NCBI GenBank assembly: GCA_019915015.1
Contig: JAHBBC010000009.1
Location: forward strand, 1,302,001 to 1,366,000
Length of the DNA: 64,000 nt
Source: Auriscalpium vulgare
Taxonomy: Eukaryota > Basidiomycota > Agaricomycetes > Russulales > Auriscalpiaceae
Direction of reading: 5' to 3'
In this document: one piece after another, positions 42,945 to 54,917 of the stretch
How positions within the stretch are numbered: position 1 is the stretch's first letter
Layout: each line of letters begins with the position of its first letter
Notes under the pieces: generated by a model
The model's input: the letters and a program-made list of their open reading frames with translations, nothing else
Told to the model about the DNA's origin: nothing
Databases searched by the model: none
Position numbers and translations under genes: made by a program

Positions 42945-44742
42945 ATGGCATTCTTCTGTGACTCTTGTAACACCTCCTTCCCCACCCGATCCTACCTTGC
43001 GAGTCACTACAACCGTGTCCATCGACACCCCAAGCCACCGCATTGTCGATCTAAAATCCGCTATCACCCGGACTTGAACGGTGTGCGACTTGAGCACCGT
43101 CATTCAACTTCCTCTGACTTTCTTCGTTGCAGCCCTCCCATGCGACGAACACGGGAACTTCCTCCCGCCTGGATCCCCGCCGCTCCCGCCCAATGTCGAC
43201 CAGGATTGGGCACCGTTCGAAGATCGCCCGTCTTTTGAGTTTGCTGAGCTCATGTTTGAAAAGTCGCAGTCGTCTCAAGGTGATATTAACCAGCTTCTGA
43301 AAATCTGGGCTGCAAAGGCCATTCTCCATGGACACGATGGCGAGTTCTTCCCCGACAATGATGCTGTCAAGGCCGCAATCGACGAAATAACGGTCGGTGT
43401 CGCATCGTGGCAATCTTTTAGAGTTCGGTACACTGGCCCCACCACTCCTGACTCTCCATCATGGCATCGCGAAGAGTACACTGTTCATACACGAAATATC
43501 CGCGCGGTCCTGCACAACATGGCCGCTAGCCCAGATTTTGACGGCAAATGGGAAACACGTCCATATCAAGAGTTCCGAAACGGCGAACGACGCTTCGCAA
43601 ACCTCATGTCCGGTAATTGGGCATATCGTCAGGCTGTAAGTATCCTCCCGCTGCCCTGGATACTGTCTATTCTGACGTTGTTCCCGCAGAATATCGTGGC
43701 TGAGGACCCCGACACCCATGGTTCAATGCTTGTGCCGGTTATCCTCGGGGCCGACAAAACAACAGTCTCAGTTGCGACGGGCAATACCGAGTTTCACCCG
43801 CTCTATGTCTCAGCCGGCAATGTCACGAACGAGCTACGACGTGCGCATCGCGACGCCGTCCTCCCGGTCGCTTTCTTGGCTATCCCCAAAGGTTTGCGTT
43901 GTTGTCCCTTTTATCCCGCCACCAAACTTATGCGTGCTCTAGCTCCACGAGAAGAAGAGAACACCGCTGAGTTTCGACTCTTCAAGAAGCAAGTCTACCA
44001 TGCGTCCATCGCTCGCATACTTCGCCCAATCGAGCGTTATATGACCAAGCCCGACGTCGTGTACTGCTCTGACCGATACTATCGACACGCAATCTACGAG
44101 ATCGGTCCATTTATCGCCGACTATCCAGAGCAAGTACTACTCGCAGGTATCGTGCAAGACTGGTGCCCTAAGTATGTCAGGGCTCGTTAGTTTTACCTTG
44201 ATATCATCTAACTCTGTTGCTATTAGGTGTCTGGGACATCCAGACGACCTCGATAACATGGGTTCCCTTCGGTTTCGGGAGCAGACCGAGCATCTCAAGG
44301 CGACGTACGATGCCGAGACACTCTGGGATGTCTTCGGCGTGGCTAGCGGTGTCACAGTATGTCTTCGTATCCACGCATTTCTGTCGGCGCCAGCTCATCT
44401 GTGCTCATAGCCATTCACGCACCGGTTTCCTCGTGCCGACATCCACGAGCTTCTCACACCAGATCTCTTACATCAAGTGATCAAAGGAACATTCAAGGAC
44501 CATCTTGTGACGTGGGTGCAAGAGTATGTTGAGCAAAACAACGGCAGGAAGGAGGCTAAGCAGATCATGGATGATATCGACCGCCGGTATGTGCTTCACG
44601 ACGTCTTGGCGCAGCATATTTGATTGACTGACATGATCCGAAAAGCATCGCAGCAGTCCCTGCATTTCCGGGCCTTCGCCGTTTCCCTCAGGGCCGCAAC
44701 TTCAAGCAATGGACAGGAGACGATTCAAAGGCTTTAATGAAG
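42945..44742 (+). CDS. Plavaka-family transposase, exons 1-7 (continues at 59328)
   Basis: Exons: 42945-43080, 43133-43635, 43690-43891, 43943-44171, 44227-44356, 44411-44586 and 44646-44742. The protein starts with a C2H2 zinc finger (CDSCNTSFPTRSYLASHYNR ending VH), then the Plavaka-type block LPCDEHGNFLPPGSPPLPPN. The transposase core shows VILGADKTTVSVATGNTEFH with PLYVSAGNV, and a D/H-rich ADIHELLTPDLLHQVIKGTF, as in KDZ/CACTA-like DDE transposases. Exon 7 ends ...QWTGDDSKALMK at a GTTCGT donor. The next exon is 14.6 kb away because a KDZ transposon occupies the intron. Joined to the exons at 59328-60634 the gene encodes 908 residues, a normal size, without a frame break. Plavaka are DNA transposases widespread in Agaricomycetes. 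Confidence 0.87.
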
Positions 44743-44758
44743 GTTCGTATCAATCACC

Positions 44759-44766
44759 ACAAGCAC
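44759..44766. repeat. Target-site duplication ACAAGCAC (left)
   Basis: The same eight bases lie at 59292-59299, just outside the other end of the KDZ element. Deleting the element and one copy leaves a 52-nt intron (44743-44766 joined to 59300-59327), a typical size here. Eight bp is the duplication length known for the related Zisupton elements. Confidence 0.8.
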
Positions 44767-45876
44767 AGGCGTCCCTGTACCCCGTTTACAAAGGTACATA
44801 CATGTATGTACCCGCCTGTTTACAAAGGTACCCACCTAGAAAAGTGCTCTTTATTAATAGGGACCTGTATACGAAAGTGGTTGGAATGAATGGGGGAGAA
44901 TGTAGGGTCCCCCTAGGGCTCCCCTAGGGTGCTCTAGCGGTGCTAGCAGCGGGTTTGTAGGGGGTACTTTGTAAAGAGCACCTCTTTATAAAGAGCACCT
45001 GCCGAAACACAAACGATTCCCCAGGTCCAAATAAATCTGGATAAATCTGTAAAATGCGCAAAATATTCGTAGCCTGCTCTGATTGTACAATTTTCGGGTT
45101 CCCAGCAGGGGGTACTTTGTAAAGAGCACCTCTTTATAAAGAGCACCTGCCGAAACACAAACGATTCCCCAGGTCCAAATAAATCTGGATAAATCTGTAA
45201 AATGCGCAAAATATTCGTAGCCTGCTCTGATTGTACAATTTTCGGGTTCCCAGCAGGGGGTACTTTGTAAAGAGCACCTCTTTATAAAGAGCACCTGCTG
45301 AAACACAAACGATTCCCCAGGTCCAAATAATTCTGGATAAATCTGTAAAATGCGCAGAATATTCGTAGCCTGCTCTGATTGTACAATTTTCGGGTTCCCA
45401 GCAGGGGGTACTTTGTAAAGAGCACCTCTTTATAAAGAGCACCTGCCGAAACACAAACGATTCCCCAGGTCCAAATAATTCTGGATAAATCTGTAAAATG
45501 CGCAGAATATTCGTAGCCTGCTCTGATTGTACAATTTTCGGGTTCCCAGCAGGGGGTACTTTGTAAAGAGCACCTCTTTATAAAGAGCACCTGCCGAAAC
45601 ACAAACGATTCCCCAGGTCCAAATAATTCTGGATAAATCTGTAAAATGCGCAGAATATTCGTAGCCTGCTCTGATTGTACAATTTTCGGGTTCCCAGCAG
45701 GGGGTACTTTGTAAAGAGCACCTCTTTATAAAGAGCACCTGCCGAAACACAAACGATTCCCCAGGTCCAAATAATTCTGGATAAATCTGTAAAATGCGCA
45801 GAATATTCGTAGCCTGCTCTGATTGTACAATTTTAAGGTTCCCAGCAGGGGGTACTTTATGAAGAGCACCTGTTAT
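44767..45876 (+). repeat. Left terminal inverted repeat of the KDZ element
   Basis: Reverse-complement match to about 58334-59291. It comprises an outer AT-rich segment with two TTTACAAAGGTAC copies, a GC-rich palindromic stretch (CCCCCTAGGGCTCCCCTAGG), six 148-bp units, and an inner degenerate copy ending near GTACTTTATGAAGAGCACCTG. Confidence 0.88.
44960..45847 (+). repeat. Six tandem 148-bp units (left array)
   Basis: Units start with GGGGGTACTTTGTAAAGAGC at 44960, 45108, 45256, 45404, 45552 and 45700. Outer units read AAATAAATCTGG, inner ones AAATAATTCTGG, so variants are ordered along the array. Each unit contains a direct repeat of TAAAGAGCACCT. The long open frames across it are artefacts: the unit length is not a multiple of three. 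Confidence 0.95.
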
Positions 45877-46146
45877 GTTATGCTGTTGGTGGGTGGGAAC
45901 AAATCAGATGAAATCTTACAAATAGTCAGAATATTCATATCTCTTGATGATTCTTCATTTCCAGGTAGGGGCTACTTTATAATGTGGACCTGCTATACAA
46001 TATTTGTTGCCAGGCATTCAGATCGTACATGCCTCCATCATTTTCCCAGCTATAGATGACATAGCAGAGGGTACTTCATAATGTGCTCCTACTATATCTT
46101 TGTATATTTCTTCTACTCACTGCCCATTGGATCATTATGTATTATC
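45877..46146. other. Subterminal AT-rich region with decayed repeat units
   Basis: Short echoes of the array motif (GGGGCTACTTTATAATGTGG, AGAGGGTACTTCATAATGTG) suggest eroded older units between the repeat and the transposase 3' end. Confidence 0.5.
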
Positions 46147-49100
46147 TCATTCTACATCTATTTCAATAGGTGTAGATAACACAACTAGAGGTCTACCATC
46201 CTCCTGACGTGTCTGTAGGAATGTTTCAGCAGCCTTTCGAACAATAGCCCAGGAGGCTGAAAATTGCACTGAAAAGTCAGAAAACATGACAGCCTGTTTA
46301 CCTGCATATCCAACCAGCCCCTCCTGTAGCTCACGAGACACATCAGGCCTTTGACCAGATTCGCCGCGAGAGGTCCACAGGTCCGACTTCCACATGCATG
46401 TTGCCACAACACGACGCATTTCCTCATAAAGAAGAAGTACCTCCTCAACCCAACGCTTCGATCTGGCACGCGCCTTGAACCACTCGATCTTCAAATCTGC
46501 GAGAATATCAGCCTATCAAGTTGTATGATACACCAGGCTGTGAACTTACCATCACCGATCTCCATCTCCCCGTTCTCGCCCTCCCCATATGAGTACCAAA
46601 CCCACGGCACAGTATGACTGCTTTCTCCGCTAGCCGCACCTCCCGGGTGGCGGCCACGAACGTACTCACGGAGCCGTTGCTCATCAGCGTGGTCAATCGC
46701 ATGGATCATTCGTTCCCCCAGCCCAACCAGGTGCTCATCCTTGAGCTCCTGGAATCGACGCTGCCAGTCCCCATCTCCCGAGAGCCCTTGATACGCCGCG
46801 CGGTGCTTTCGATAAGCTTCTGCCGCGCGTTTCACGGAGTCCTCGATACGAGCCTGCATGTCCCGCGCACGAGTGTTTGGCCGTTGACCGCGAACGTTCT
46901 TGATTTTCCATGTGTTGACATACGTGCGGAAGCGGAGCTGGTGGCGGACATCCTCAAGGGCGTCGCACATGCCAGCATATCGAAGCTTTGACTCCGTAGA
47001 GACGATCGTCGGGCTGCAAAGCTCGTCACGCTGTGCTGCTGTGAAGTCGGAGGGAAGGTACAATTTGATGCGCTCGGGCTGCTCGCTGGAAAGGCTAGAT
47101 GCAGACTCAGCTGCATCGATTTGCGGCGTGACAAATGGCATGTGTAGTTCTTGATCCAAACGAAAGCGGCGAATTTGCCGTAAGATAGCTGTTCTCGCGT
47201 CCAGTAGTAGCGTCGCTTGGTTCGCCGTGGTATCGCTCTGACGGTCAAGCCGTAGCTTCAGCCTGCAAGAGAATGTTGAGCGCAAGGTGGGGGAAACGCG
47301 TCAGGGTAGCTTACTGTGCGGCTTCAATACGCAGACCCTGCAATAAGAAGGTGCCCACGGCGGGCTCTGAAGTCGTGTTGCTGTCCAAACGAACCGCCGC
47401 ATGTTCGTCCCGCGAGAGTTCCAATCGGACATCGTCCACTGTGAGGTCTAAAGGCTTGTCAGTGGATTGGATGCCAGCGCATCAGCTATGTGCACGCACC
47501 TGACGTTGGCTTTCGATAAGGGTTGCTCTTGCCGCTGGGATCTGCCTCCCAGGACTCGATGGTACCTTGCCATTCACCCAGGACGTCCGGGTGCTGAGCT
47601 TGCAGACTGTCCGTGAATTCCGCATATATATCGCCATGCTCCTCCGAGCGTTGGATTGCCACCTGTAACTGTCGTCGTAGGAGCTGTACTGTAGGTCCAT
47701 GAGCGCGAAACAGACAATGTGAGCGGTGATAAAAACGTACGAAGCCCGGTAAAGCGACGCCAGTTTGACTGGCCGCACTGGTCGTCGAGTGTGTCGTGCC
47801 GTCCGCCGGGGCCCATTTCCTTCGTGCTCGGGGCAGCCCCGTTGACAACCGACCAGCCGCGCTCGACACTCTCTCCATCGGTTTGACCGGCGCCCTGTTC
47901 CTTGTGTGACGAAAAGTCGTCTTGACATTCCTCCTTGTGGGCAAATATGTGGAACTTCGGCACCATGAAGTGGATGAATTCGGGGAGGGTGAACCTAGTA
48001 TCGGCGACGCGCGTCCTCAGGTTCTTCGACCATTGGCACGCGATGTCGTAGGAAACGAGGAGTGCGCGGTTCGCGGCGCTCGAAATGCTGCTGAGAAATA
48101 CAAAGTCCATGTTGCAATACCTACAACCAGGAAGTTGGGTCAGCAAGCATGATCAACGCCGAGTCAACGTAGCACGCACCGTTCTCCTTTCTGCAAGTCT
48201 GCGAGCCCCAAAGGCCGCCAGAATCCGTGCCTCGCGCAGCACACCCCTCCAACGCCCGTCGCCCTCAACCCCTTGCTACTCTTGAGGTTTGCGGCCGCTA
48301 CCGCCGAGAATCGCGAGCACCCCGACATCTGTCATGGTACAAATAATCAGCGTATGTACAGGTCCCGGCAGCAGACCCTGCTCACCACATCTTGGTCCCG
48401 AAATTTCGCCAGGTGGGTCTCATATTCTTCATCCGAAACGAAATATGCCTTGCCTGTTCCCAGGCCGGGGTCTCTGGTGCTGGATGATCGCAGTCGATTC
48501 TTGAGCCGGAAATTTGCATCGACTGCGACCATGAGCCTGTAAAGCCAGCTATTGGAAACATCAGCTAGCGTCGGGCGGGATGCTGCTGCTACGCACCTTC
48601 GATTTGGCGGTGCGGCCTCCCATCCTTCTGGTAGGTTGACGTCCGGCATGGGGCATGCAGGACACGTCACTGCCAATTCACCAGGGCCTGTCCCCACAAC
48701 GCCCGCTGGATCGTGACCCCTTCCCGCCCGTTTCATCATTTTGATATGCCGCCACTCACGCGCCATCGTCATGAAAGCCGTCAAACGGTCCTGGGCGCGT
48801 CGTGAGCATACTGAGAGGCAAGCTAACCAAGCAGAGCTCACCGGTGGCACGCTCAAACCAGACCCGTCCGTCAGAATCTCCAGCGACTTGTAGAAGTCGT
48901 AGCCGGACAGTTTGCCCTGCAGTGACAGCTGCTGAAAGGTGTCCAGGCACGCAAAGGTCGCGGCCGTCTGGGGATCCACGACGGTGGCAGGCCAGAGCCC
49001 GGAGCGCATGAACTGTTGCCTTCGCTCGAGGCCGGTGGACAAGCCGCATCCGCAGTAATCGACTTTGACTTTATGTACACCGTTCGTATGCAGGACAACA

Positions 49101-49859
49101 AAGTCGTCGCGGGCGGGGCTGAGGCTGCCGCATTTCATACCGGGGGTGTGGCACAGTTGCAGGCGCAGGCCGAGGGAGGAGAGTGGCGACCGTTCGAAGA
49201 ATGTACCGTTCCATCTCTGCCAGTGGCTGTGAGTCGTGTGCTGTAAGAAACAAAGTGCCGTGACGCACCTCCGTCCAATGAAAAGGGCAGCGCACATGGA
49301 ACGCGACCGTGCACTCAGCGCAGAATAACTCGAATCCCGCACAATCTCGACAGCGGATGGTGGCAGGCCTCTCCCTGCATGATCGGCATGTCGAGTCTTG
49401 CGCATATTGCCCGCGACCCTCCAACAACAGCAGGCCGTCCAGATATTCGTCGCGGTGCATTATCCAGGAGAGAAGGGGCAGATCCTAGAACGTGCCGTGT
49501 AAGTAGCAAAAGAGAACAGGATGGTATGAACTCACCGAAGACAGCCATCGGCGAGTGCGTCCCAAGGCTACGTCAACCGGCGTAATGGGAATGACCTCGC
49601 CATCTTCATCCAACGCCAGAAGCCCGTCTGGTTCGACTGTCAAATCGGTGCGCCCGTTGCCATCCCAGAGGTCGTTGCGCGGCGGGGATGGGGCTGGAGT
49701 GACGGGTTGCAGAAGTGGGCGAGTCGGTGCAACCGGCGTCCGCCTCTCGACAAGTCGCCGTCCGTCTTCAGATGCAGTGAGAACAAGAGAGCGATTGACA
49801 GCAGTAGGGGTTTTCTCGAAGAAGGTGGATTGCCGTGGGTTGGCCTTGGGGCGTGTCAT
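46147..49859 (-). CDS. KDZ transposase with CxC2-type cysteine cluster
   Basis: Eleven exons: 49536-49859, 49269-49484, 48842-49216, 48597-48790, 48386-48548, 48180-48328, 47741-48120, 47500-47688, 47315-47447, 46550-47262 and 46147-46496; 1,061 residues. Near the N-terminus lies the cysteine cluster CRSCRERPATIRCRDC ... FCAECTVAFHVRCPFHW, followed by RWNGTFFERSPLSSLGLRLQ, typical of CxC2 domains fused to KDZ. The DDE-type core: D380 in VAVDANFRLKNR, D499 in LVSYDIACQWSKN, and E557/E560 in GQTDGESVERGW, plus CARHGFWRPLG and ADLQKGERYCNMDFVFLS. The C-terminus is helical and charged (KIEWFKARARSKRWVEEVLL). It is expected to bind the terminal repeats and cut and paste the element. Phases agree at every join; the extreme C-terminus could have another intron. 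Confidence 0.9.
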
Positions 49860-49967
49860 GGATGCGCACCGTGCAGCCCTGGTGCAGCCACAGCCGCGTT
49901 GTTGACAAGTCAGAGGCGGTCACGTGAGCGCATGCGCTTTGTTCAACATGTGTTGTATTGTACTATA

Positions 49968-51747
49968 CTAGCCTATCTGCTGATGCCCGCCCTTCTCTGC
50001 GTCTGACGGCCCTAGCCCAAAGACCTCCCGCACATCGGCCTCGAGCGCCGAAAGATGGGAGAAGAGGCCCATGGCATCCGTCGCGCGCTGAGACCTCTGG
50101 GAGTACACCTCTGCGAAACCCTTGGCGTCCTCCTTCTCGAAGGCCTTCTGGCTGCGAAAACCATACTCAACGTAACGAAACAGCGCGCCGGATGTGTACT
50201 GTGTGATGCACGCCCTAGTCTCGCCGTCCTGGATATCGGTATTGCCGTGCGGTACGCTGCCCGAGGGGATCGCGGCTGTGGATCCTGAGGGGAATTCAAT
50301 GATGACACCCATCTGCCAGAGAACAAGGTGGCCGCCCCGCTTGTGGTCGAATTCCCCCAGGGGGGTGATCGTGCACCAGCCGTGGGCAAGATTGGCACTA
50401 TCGACGTGGGCCTTCGTAGTCGCGTGGGGTCCGAAGTTGAACGTTGTGGTGGCGAAGATGCTGTTATCGTGAGGGAGGGATAGGCCTTCATGGTGCTCCA
50501 GAAGGCGGTCGACCATGTGTTCGTATTTGCGATATAGTTTTGGGGAATTCAATGCGACGACGCCTACAAAGCCTGTCAGAAAATATCTTGGTTCCACAAG
50601 GGGCCACGCACTGCTTCCGAATCCTATGATGCGGCGGACATGGCAGTTCCTCTTCAAGCAATACACGACCTCCTTGTTTTTGCCCAAATTGAGCTCCTTG
50701 GGCTCCTGCGCATCGTGTCAGAAAGGCGGTGGGGCGTAAGGCTGATGCTACGCACGGTGTGGCCGCGACCGTATGAGATGCCCGTATGAATGGATGGGAA
50801 TTTCCCTCGACGGCGGTCCTTGCCATCCCCCTGGAATTCCAGTTGGCCGCGTGCAGCGTCGAGTGCGGCGTACGCGCCTCGTCTCGTTTTGTCCCAGCCA
50901 TCGTCATCGCCGTGGGGATGACCAGCGAGAACGGCGAGGATGCGGCCTTCGGAATCCACGAACGCAATGTGCCTCCTGCATACCCAGGTCAGAGCTCCCC
51001 ACATGCGAGGAAGTCCGATGCTCACCTTCCATCCCATTTGATCAAGCGCATCCCGCGCTTTTGCAGCTCTTCCGATGTTTGCATGCCCTGCGAGAGTCCG
51101 TGCGAGGCCCCCGGTAGGCCAACCCACGCCCCTTGAGCATACTTGAGTGCGTCCGCGGCCATGGCGACGTATTCGGGGGCAGGGTGCGTGTGCTTCTTCG
51201 CGACGCCTCCGCGGACTTTGTACCTGGGCATGCGCCCCTCCTGCAACACCTTTTCACGCTTGCGCGACCTACGCAGCTTGTTGTGGAGGCGAGTGATCTC
51301 CTTGTGCCCCAGGGCCATTGGTTCGTGTTGCTCCGACGCGTGCACCTGAGGAGGTGGCGCGCTGTCCGGCGCGGAGTCTGCCATGCTTGGCCCCAGGACA
51401 ATGACTTCCTCGACCCATGAAGGAAGAAGAGAGGCGAGGTGCTCGGGGTATGGATCATGCGCGGGCGCGTCGAGGCCTTCCTCCGCGAGATCTGCGTGCT
51501 CCAAGGCAGCCTGCACAAGCCGTGGCATCTCGCAGTCTGCGGCAATGGGAACGGCCTCGGACACGCCATCCAAGTGCCATCGGGTGAGCTCGGAGGGGCT
51601 GTAAAAGGGGTTGTAAACACGTTTGGAACGCGTCTGCAAAAACCGCGTCAGCGTCTGTTCCCGTGGAGACGTGTCAACTGGCTCACCGTTTTCATCGCCG
51701 TGCAGTGAGTTGACGCGACCTGTCGACGCGGCCTGAAGCCAAGGCAT
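49968..51747 (-). CDS. TET/JBP-family 2-oxoglutarate/Fe(II) dioxygenase (5-methylcytosine oxidase-like)
   Basis: Exons 51026-51747, 50756-50972 and 49968-50705; 558 residues. The C-terminal TET/JBP domain shows the iron-binding HxD (H413, D415 in KAHVDSANLAHGW), the TITPLGEFDHKRGGHLVLW block, a distal His466 (IPSGSVPHGNTD) and the 2-oxoglutarate-binding Arg477 (DGETRACITQY), so the catalytic set is complete. The N-terminal part is basic and helical (KEITRLHNKLRRSRKREKVL) and may bind DNA. Family members oxidise 5-methylcytosine or thymine in DNA; the substrate here is inferred. The gene lies 108 bp upstream of the transposase on the same strand. Intron 1 uses an unusual GGAG acceptor, and the start at 51747 is provisional because an upstream exon is possible. 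Confidence 0.87.
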
Positions 51748-53221
51748 GCATAAGCAAGGGGTGGTTCTGACAGAAAGAGAATGGAGGGCGTGTTATTCGC
51801 CCCAGCACTTGGGTGGTGCCGTGTCCGGCTCGCTGCACCAAGTGCTGAGGCGTGCAAGCACCTCCAGGCGCGTACTTTTGGGTCCGTAGAGGGCGCGCGG
51901 GGTGAAGGGAATCCAGATATAACAAAGGAATGATGGGATTGAATATCGCAGGTACAAAAGATGGTGACAAAAGAGGGTGGGTGTGGCCGTGTGGTTGTGG
52001 GCGCGATGGCTCGGAGATGCGGCGAATTGAACTCGTTGAGCGCTCAAGCTCGGAGCCGCTGGTCTCGATCTTGCCAAATATCCTCTGGCAATCCTCTGAT
52101 TGGGATGGATGCACATCGTCTTCTGGGTCACTGCGGCGTGTCTCTGTCCTTGCATGCTTTACTCAGTCATCTGGCAGGATTTCTGCGCAAAGCTCAATCA
52201 AATGTCAAAGGTGCACCGTTGTTGAGATGCCGAGAACTTTCGACTTGGTTTTGCATGTAAGTACAAGTTTTACGCACTCGGTCAAATTCCAAAAACAAAA
52301 CAGAGCAACTGATCATCGCAAATGCGATGATGCACGCAGGTGGTCGTGAATTCATGGGATGTATGTATACAGCGCAGGTGTGCCCCATCCTCAGAGTCCT
52401 CTACTCCAACGATCAGGCTGACTCGGATGCTCGAATACTGCTTCCTCCGCTGCCCCCGCTTACACATCCCCATTTTACTCCTTCGACTTTCGAGACGGAC
52501 TTCATCCTATCCTTGAGCTTGGGGTCATGATGCCCGGGGACATCATCCAACGTGTAGATCTGGTACCGCGTGCTCTGGACTCTGGAGTCAGCAAGCAGAT
52601 TGAATGAATGAAACGGTGAGCGCGCAATGTGCGCATCTTCTCCGCAGCTTCCTTGGGGTCGATCTGCTTCACCTCATGCCGCGGGCTGCTAGGCGGCGGA
52701 GTTGGCGGCCGTGGCTCGCTCAGCCTCGAGGGTTGCTCGAGGGGAAGGTGTGTGTATGTTATCGCCGCACTTTGTCGCAAGGCCTCCCTTCTCCTGCCGT
52801 ATACTTATGTCCACGCCCCATACAGGACGAAGTGGGGGCTTGCTAGCGCATGGGAGATGCTACGTTGGGCCATGAAGAGCAAGAACGGCCTGTTCGAAGA
52901 CCGGGAGCTATAGCACGAGGTGGGCAGATGCCCACCGGGACAGAGCCCAGGCGTGGCCTCCTCACACTTCTTATGATCAGATCGATGAGCAGGGTCATGG
53001 GGAACCCTCGAGTTGTTCCATATCCCGCAGGCATCGCACCAACGGTGCTCGCTGCACCGGATAGAAATTAATCACGTGCAGGTGTGCTCCCCTAAGTCAC
53101 ACGCTTGGACGCCCAAGGCCGACACACAACGCTGTGATTCTGCATCCTCGACACGTCCTGTTACGCCGCCAACACAACGCTGATTCTTATAAGACTGGCC
53201 CTCTAGGTAGGCATCCGCACC
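51748..53221. promoter_or_regulatory. Central divergent promoter region of the KDZ element
   Basis: About 1.5 kb between the leftward pair (TET/JBP, transposase) and the rightward pair of genes. Several open frames overlap on both strands, but none has convincing splicing or start context. An upstream exon of the dioxygenase could hide here. Confidence 0.4.
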
Positions 53222-54485
53222 ATGGCTCCCTTCGACTTTGTCAATCAACTCATCCAGCCAGCCGTTGGTAGCTTGCCCATCAAAGTCCGCGTCAAGTGCC
53301 AACCTGCTTTCTTCGATATCTGGGTGCCGCCCGACGCAGATATGACGACAACTCACCGGTATACCCAGTATGCCGTACGCCAGTGGGTGGCCACAACTCT
53401 GGGCCTCCCCCAGATGCCGGAAGTCAAAGCCAGTGCCATGACTATCCTAGACAAAGACCGTTCGTACATAGTGCATATAATTGCTCATCCATCTAATCCT
53501 ATCGCGTCTCAGATAACATCAAAGGCAATGCTCCGCCTGGCCGCAAAATGGTCCGCAACGTGGTTCCGAAGGACGGTGCGCTGTGGGCGGCTATGGATGC
53601 GCAGTTCGCACTTAGCGAACTAGCTTGGCCCAATGGTCCACCTGACGCCCAGGGTGGCGATGAGGATGAGGTACAGAGCAGCGATGGCGAGGAGGAGGAA
53701 GACGAGGAGGACGAAGGGATGGATCACTGTGAGTCCGCTTCGCCCTGCGATATTGGATCGATAGCTTACCCTACCCTTCACTCAGTGACAATCGTAGGAA
53801 CTGTCGCATCCTTCCAGCAACAGTATGTGGAAACCAACAACGCCCGGGTCGACCGGCTGGAAGAGACTGTCGTCTCCAGGATGGACCGGCTGGAAAAGGC
53901 CGTTGTCGCTCTCCAAGAGCTTAACGCCGGTCTAGAAGGGCGTAACATCGAACAGAGGGACACAGTGAGCGCCCTTCCCACTCAACCCGATCGGCGTCTG
54001 ACCGTACAAAATAGTACCAAGCAATCAATGCCGACCTAGGATCGCATGCCTCCGCGCTGACCGACACAGTCCAGCGCAAAGACCTTCGCATTGAGAGCCT
54101 TGAGGCCGACATCGGCGCCCTTCAGCGGGCAATTGACTTTCTCTCCATTCGTCACCTCGTAAACATCAGCGAGGACGCCTACTGGAAGTTTCGTGGGCTG
54201 ACCAAGCCAGAGAAGAGGACGCCCGTCCCCACCCTCGTCTCCGACGTGGAGACCATTACCCGGAGCGACCCATTCACCTCTTTCAATGCAAAGGAGCTCG
54301 CCGGGGCCCTTCGTCTTGCCGTCGAACCAAGCCTGTCCCGGAAAGGCGGCAATACCGCCGCCCATAGCGCCTCTCTGGGTGACATCCAGAAGGCGCTCGA
54401 GCGGAACAACTTCGATGTCGAGAACCGTGACCATTATCTGTTGCTTCTTCGATTCGTTCAGCGCGCGTATCCTAAGAAAGTTTAG
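53222..54485 (+). CDS. Coiled-coil cargo protein of the KDZ element, unknown function
   Basis: Exons 53222-53459, 53513-54013 and 54070-54485 (384 residues). A further in-frame 57-nt intron (53729-53785) with a GTGAGT donor is likely and would shorten the protein to about 365. The N-terminus is compact (MAPFDFVNQLIQPAVGSLPI). An acidic run (DGEEEEDEEDEG) follows, then two short heptad-like repeats (VDRLEETVVSRMDRLEKAVV) predicting a coiled coil. The C-terminal third is a folded-looking helical domain with WKFRGLTKPEKR, DPFTSFNAKELAGALR and NRDHYLLLLRFVQRAYPKK, which resembles nothing I can name with confidence. It may act as a DNA-binding or oligomerising partner of the transposition machinery; this is a guess from context. 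Confidence 0.65.
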
Positions 54486-54917
54486 TGATACCCGGCATCG
54501 TCCAACACAGATCGTTCGCATCCTCATCCTCATCGCATCGTCTCCTCATATGATATCCCCTTTGTACGATACGTCGGTGGCGCGCTCGCATATATACACG
54601 TACAGTTCTATCGGTAACGGATTCCCGGCTATATATTCCATGCTGAATGACTCGCGTGAGAACGAGTTGAGTATGGCCGATCATTTCGGCTGCTATGGAT
54701 TGACACGGGAGGAAGTATCTCGAGTGGCAAGAATGAACCCCATATCATAATTGGGAAGTCGAGTATGCACAACTGTAAATAGATGGTTGGCCCTCGAGAC
54801 AGCCGGCGGTCGGGGCCCAACCAAGCGCCTTGACCGCGGACAAACCCTCTACCAGAGCCAGCGAAAAAGAAATACGCTGCCTCTCCCCACCACTTTCACA
54901 ACCCTATCGACCCCGCC
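54486..54917. other. Intergenic between the two rightward KDZ cargo genes
   Basis: Contains a TATATATACACG-like stretch at about 54590-54602 that could be promoter sequence for the next gene. No gene seen. Confidence 0.35.

Noticed and set aside
44986..45750. Series of overlapping 106-codon frames, spaced 148 bp, on the minus strand (and mirrored at 58455-59071 on plus)
   Set aside because: They follow the non-coding tandem repeat. The unit length is not divisible by three, so the frame rotates from unit to unit, and the same translation appears in both inverted arms.
44960..45847. CRISPR-like regular array
   Set aside because: Adjacent 148-bp units are near-identical along their whole length with no variable spacers, and the context is a eukaryotic transposon end.
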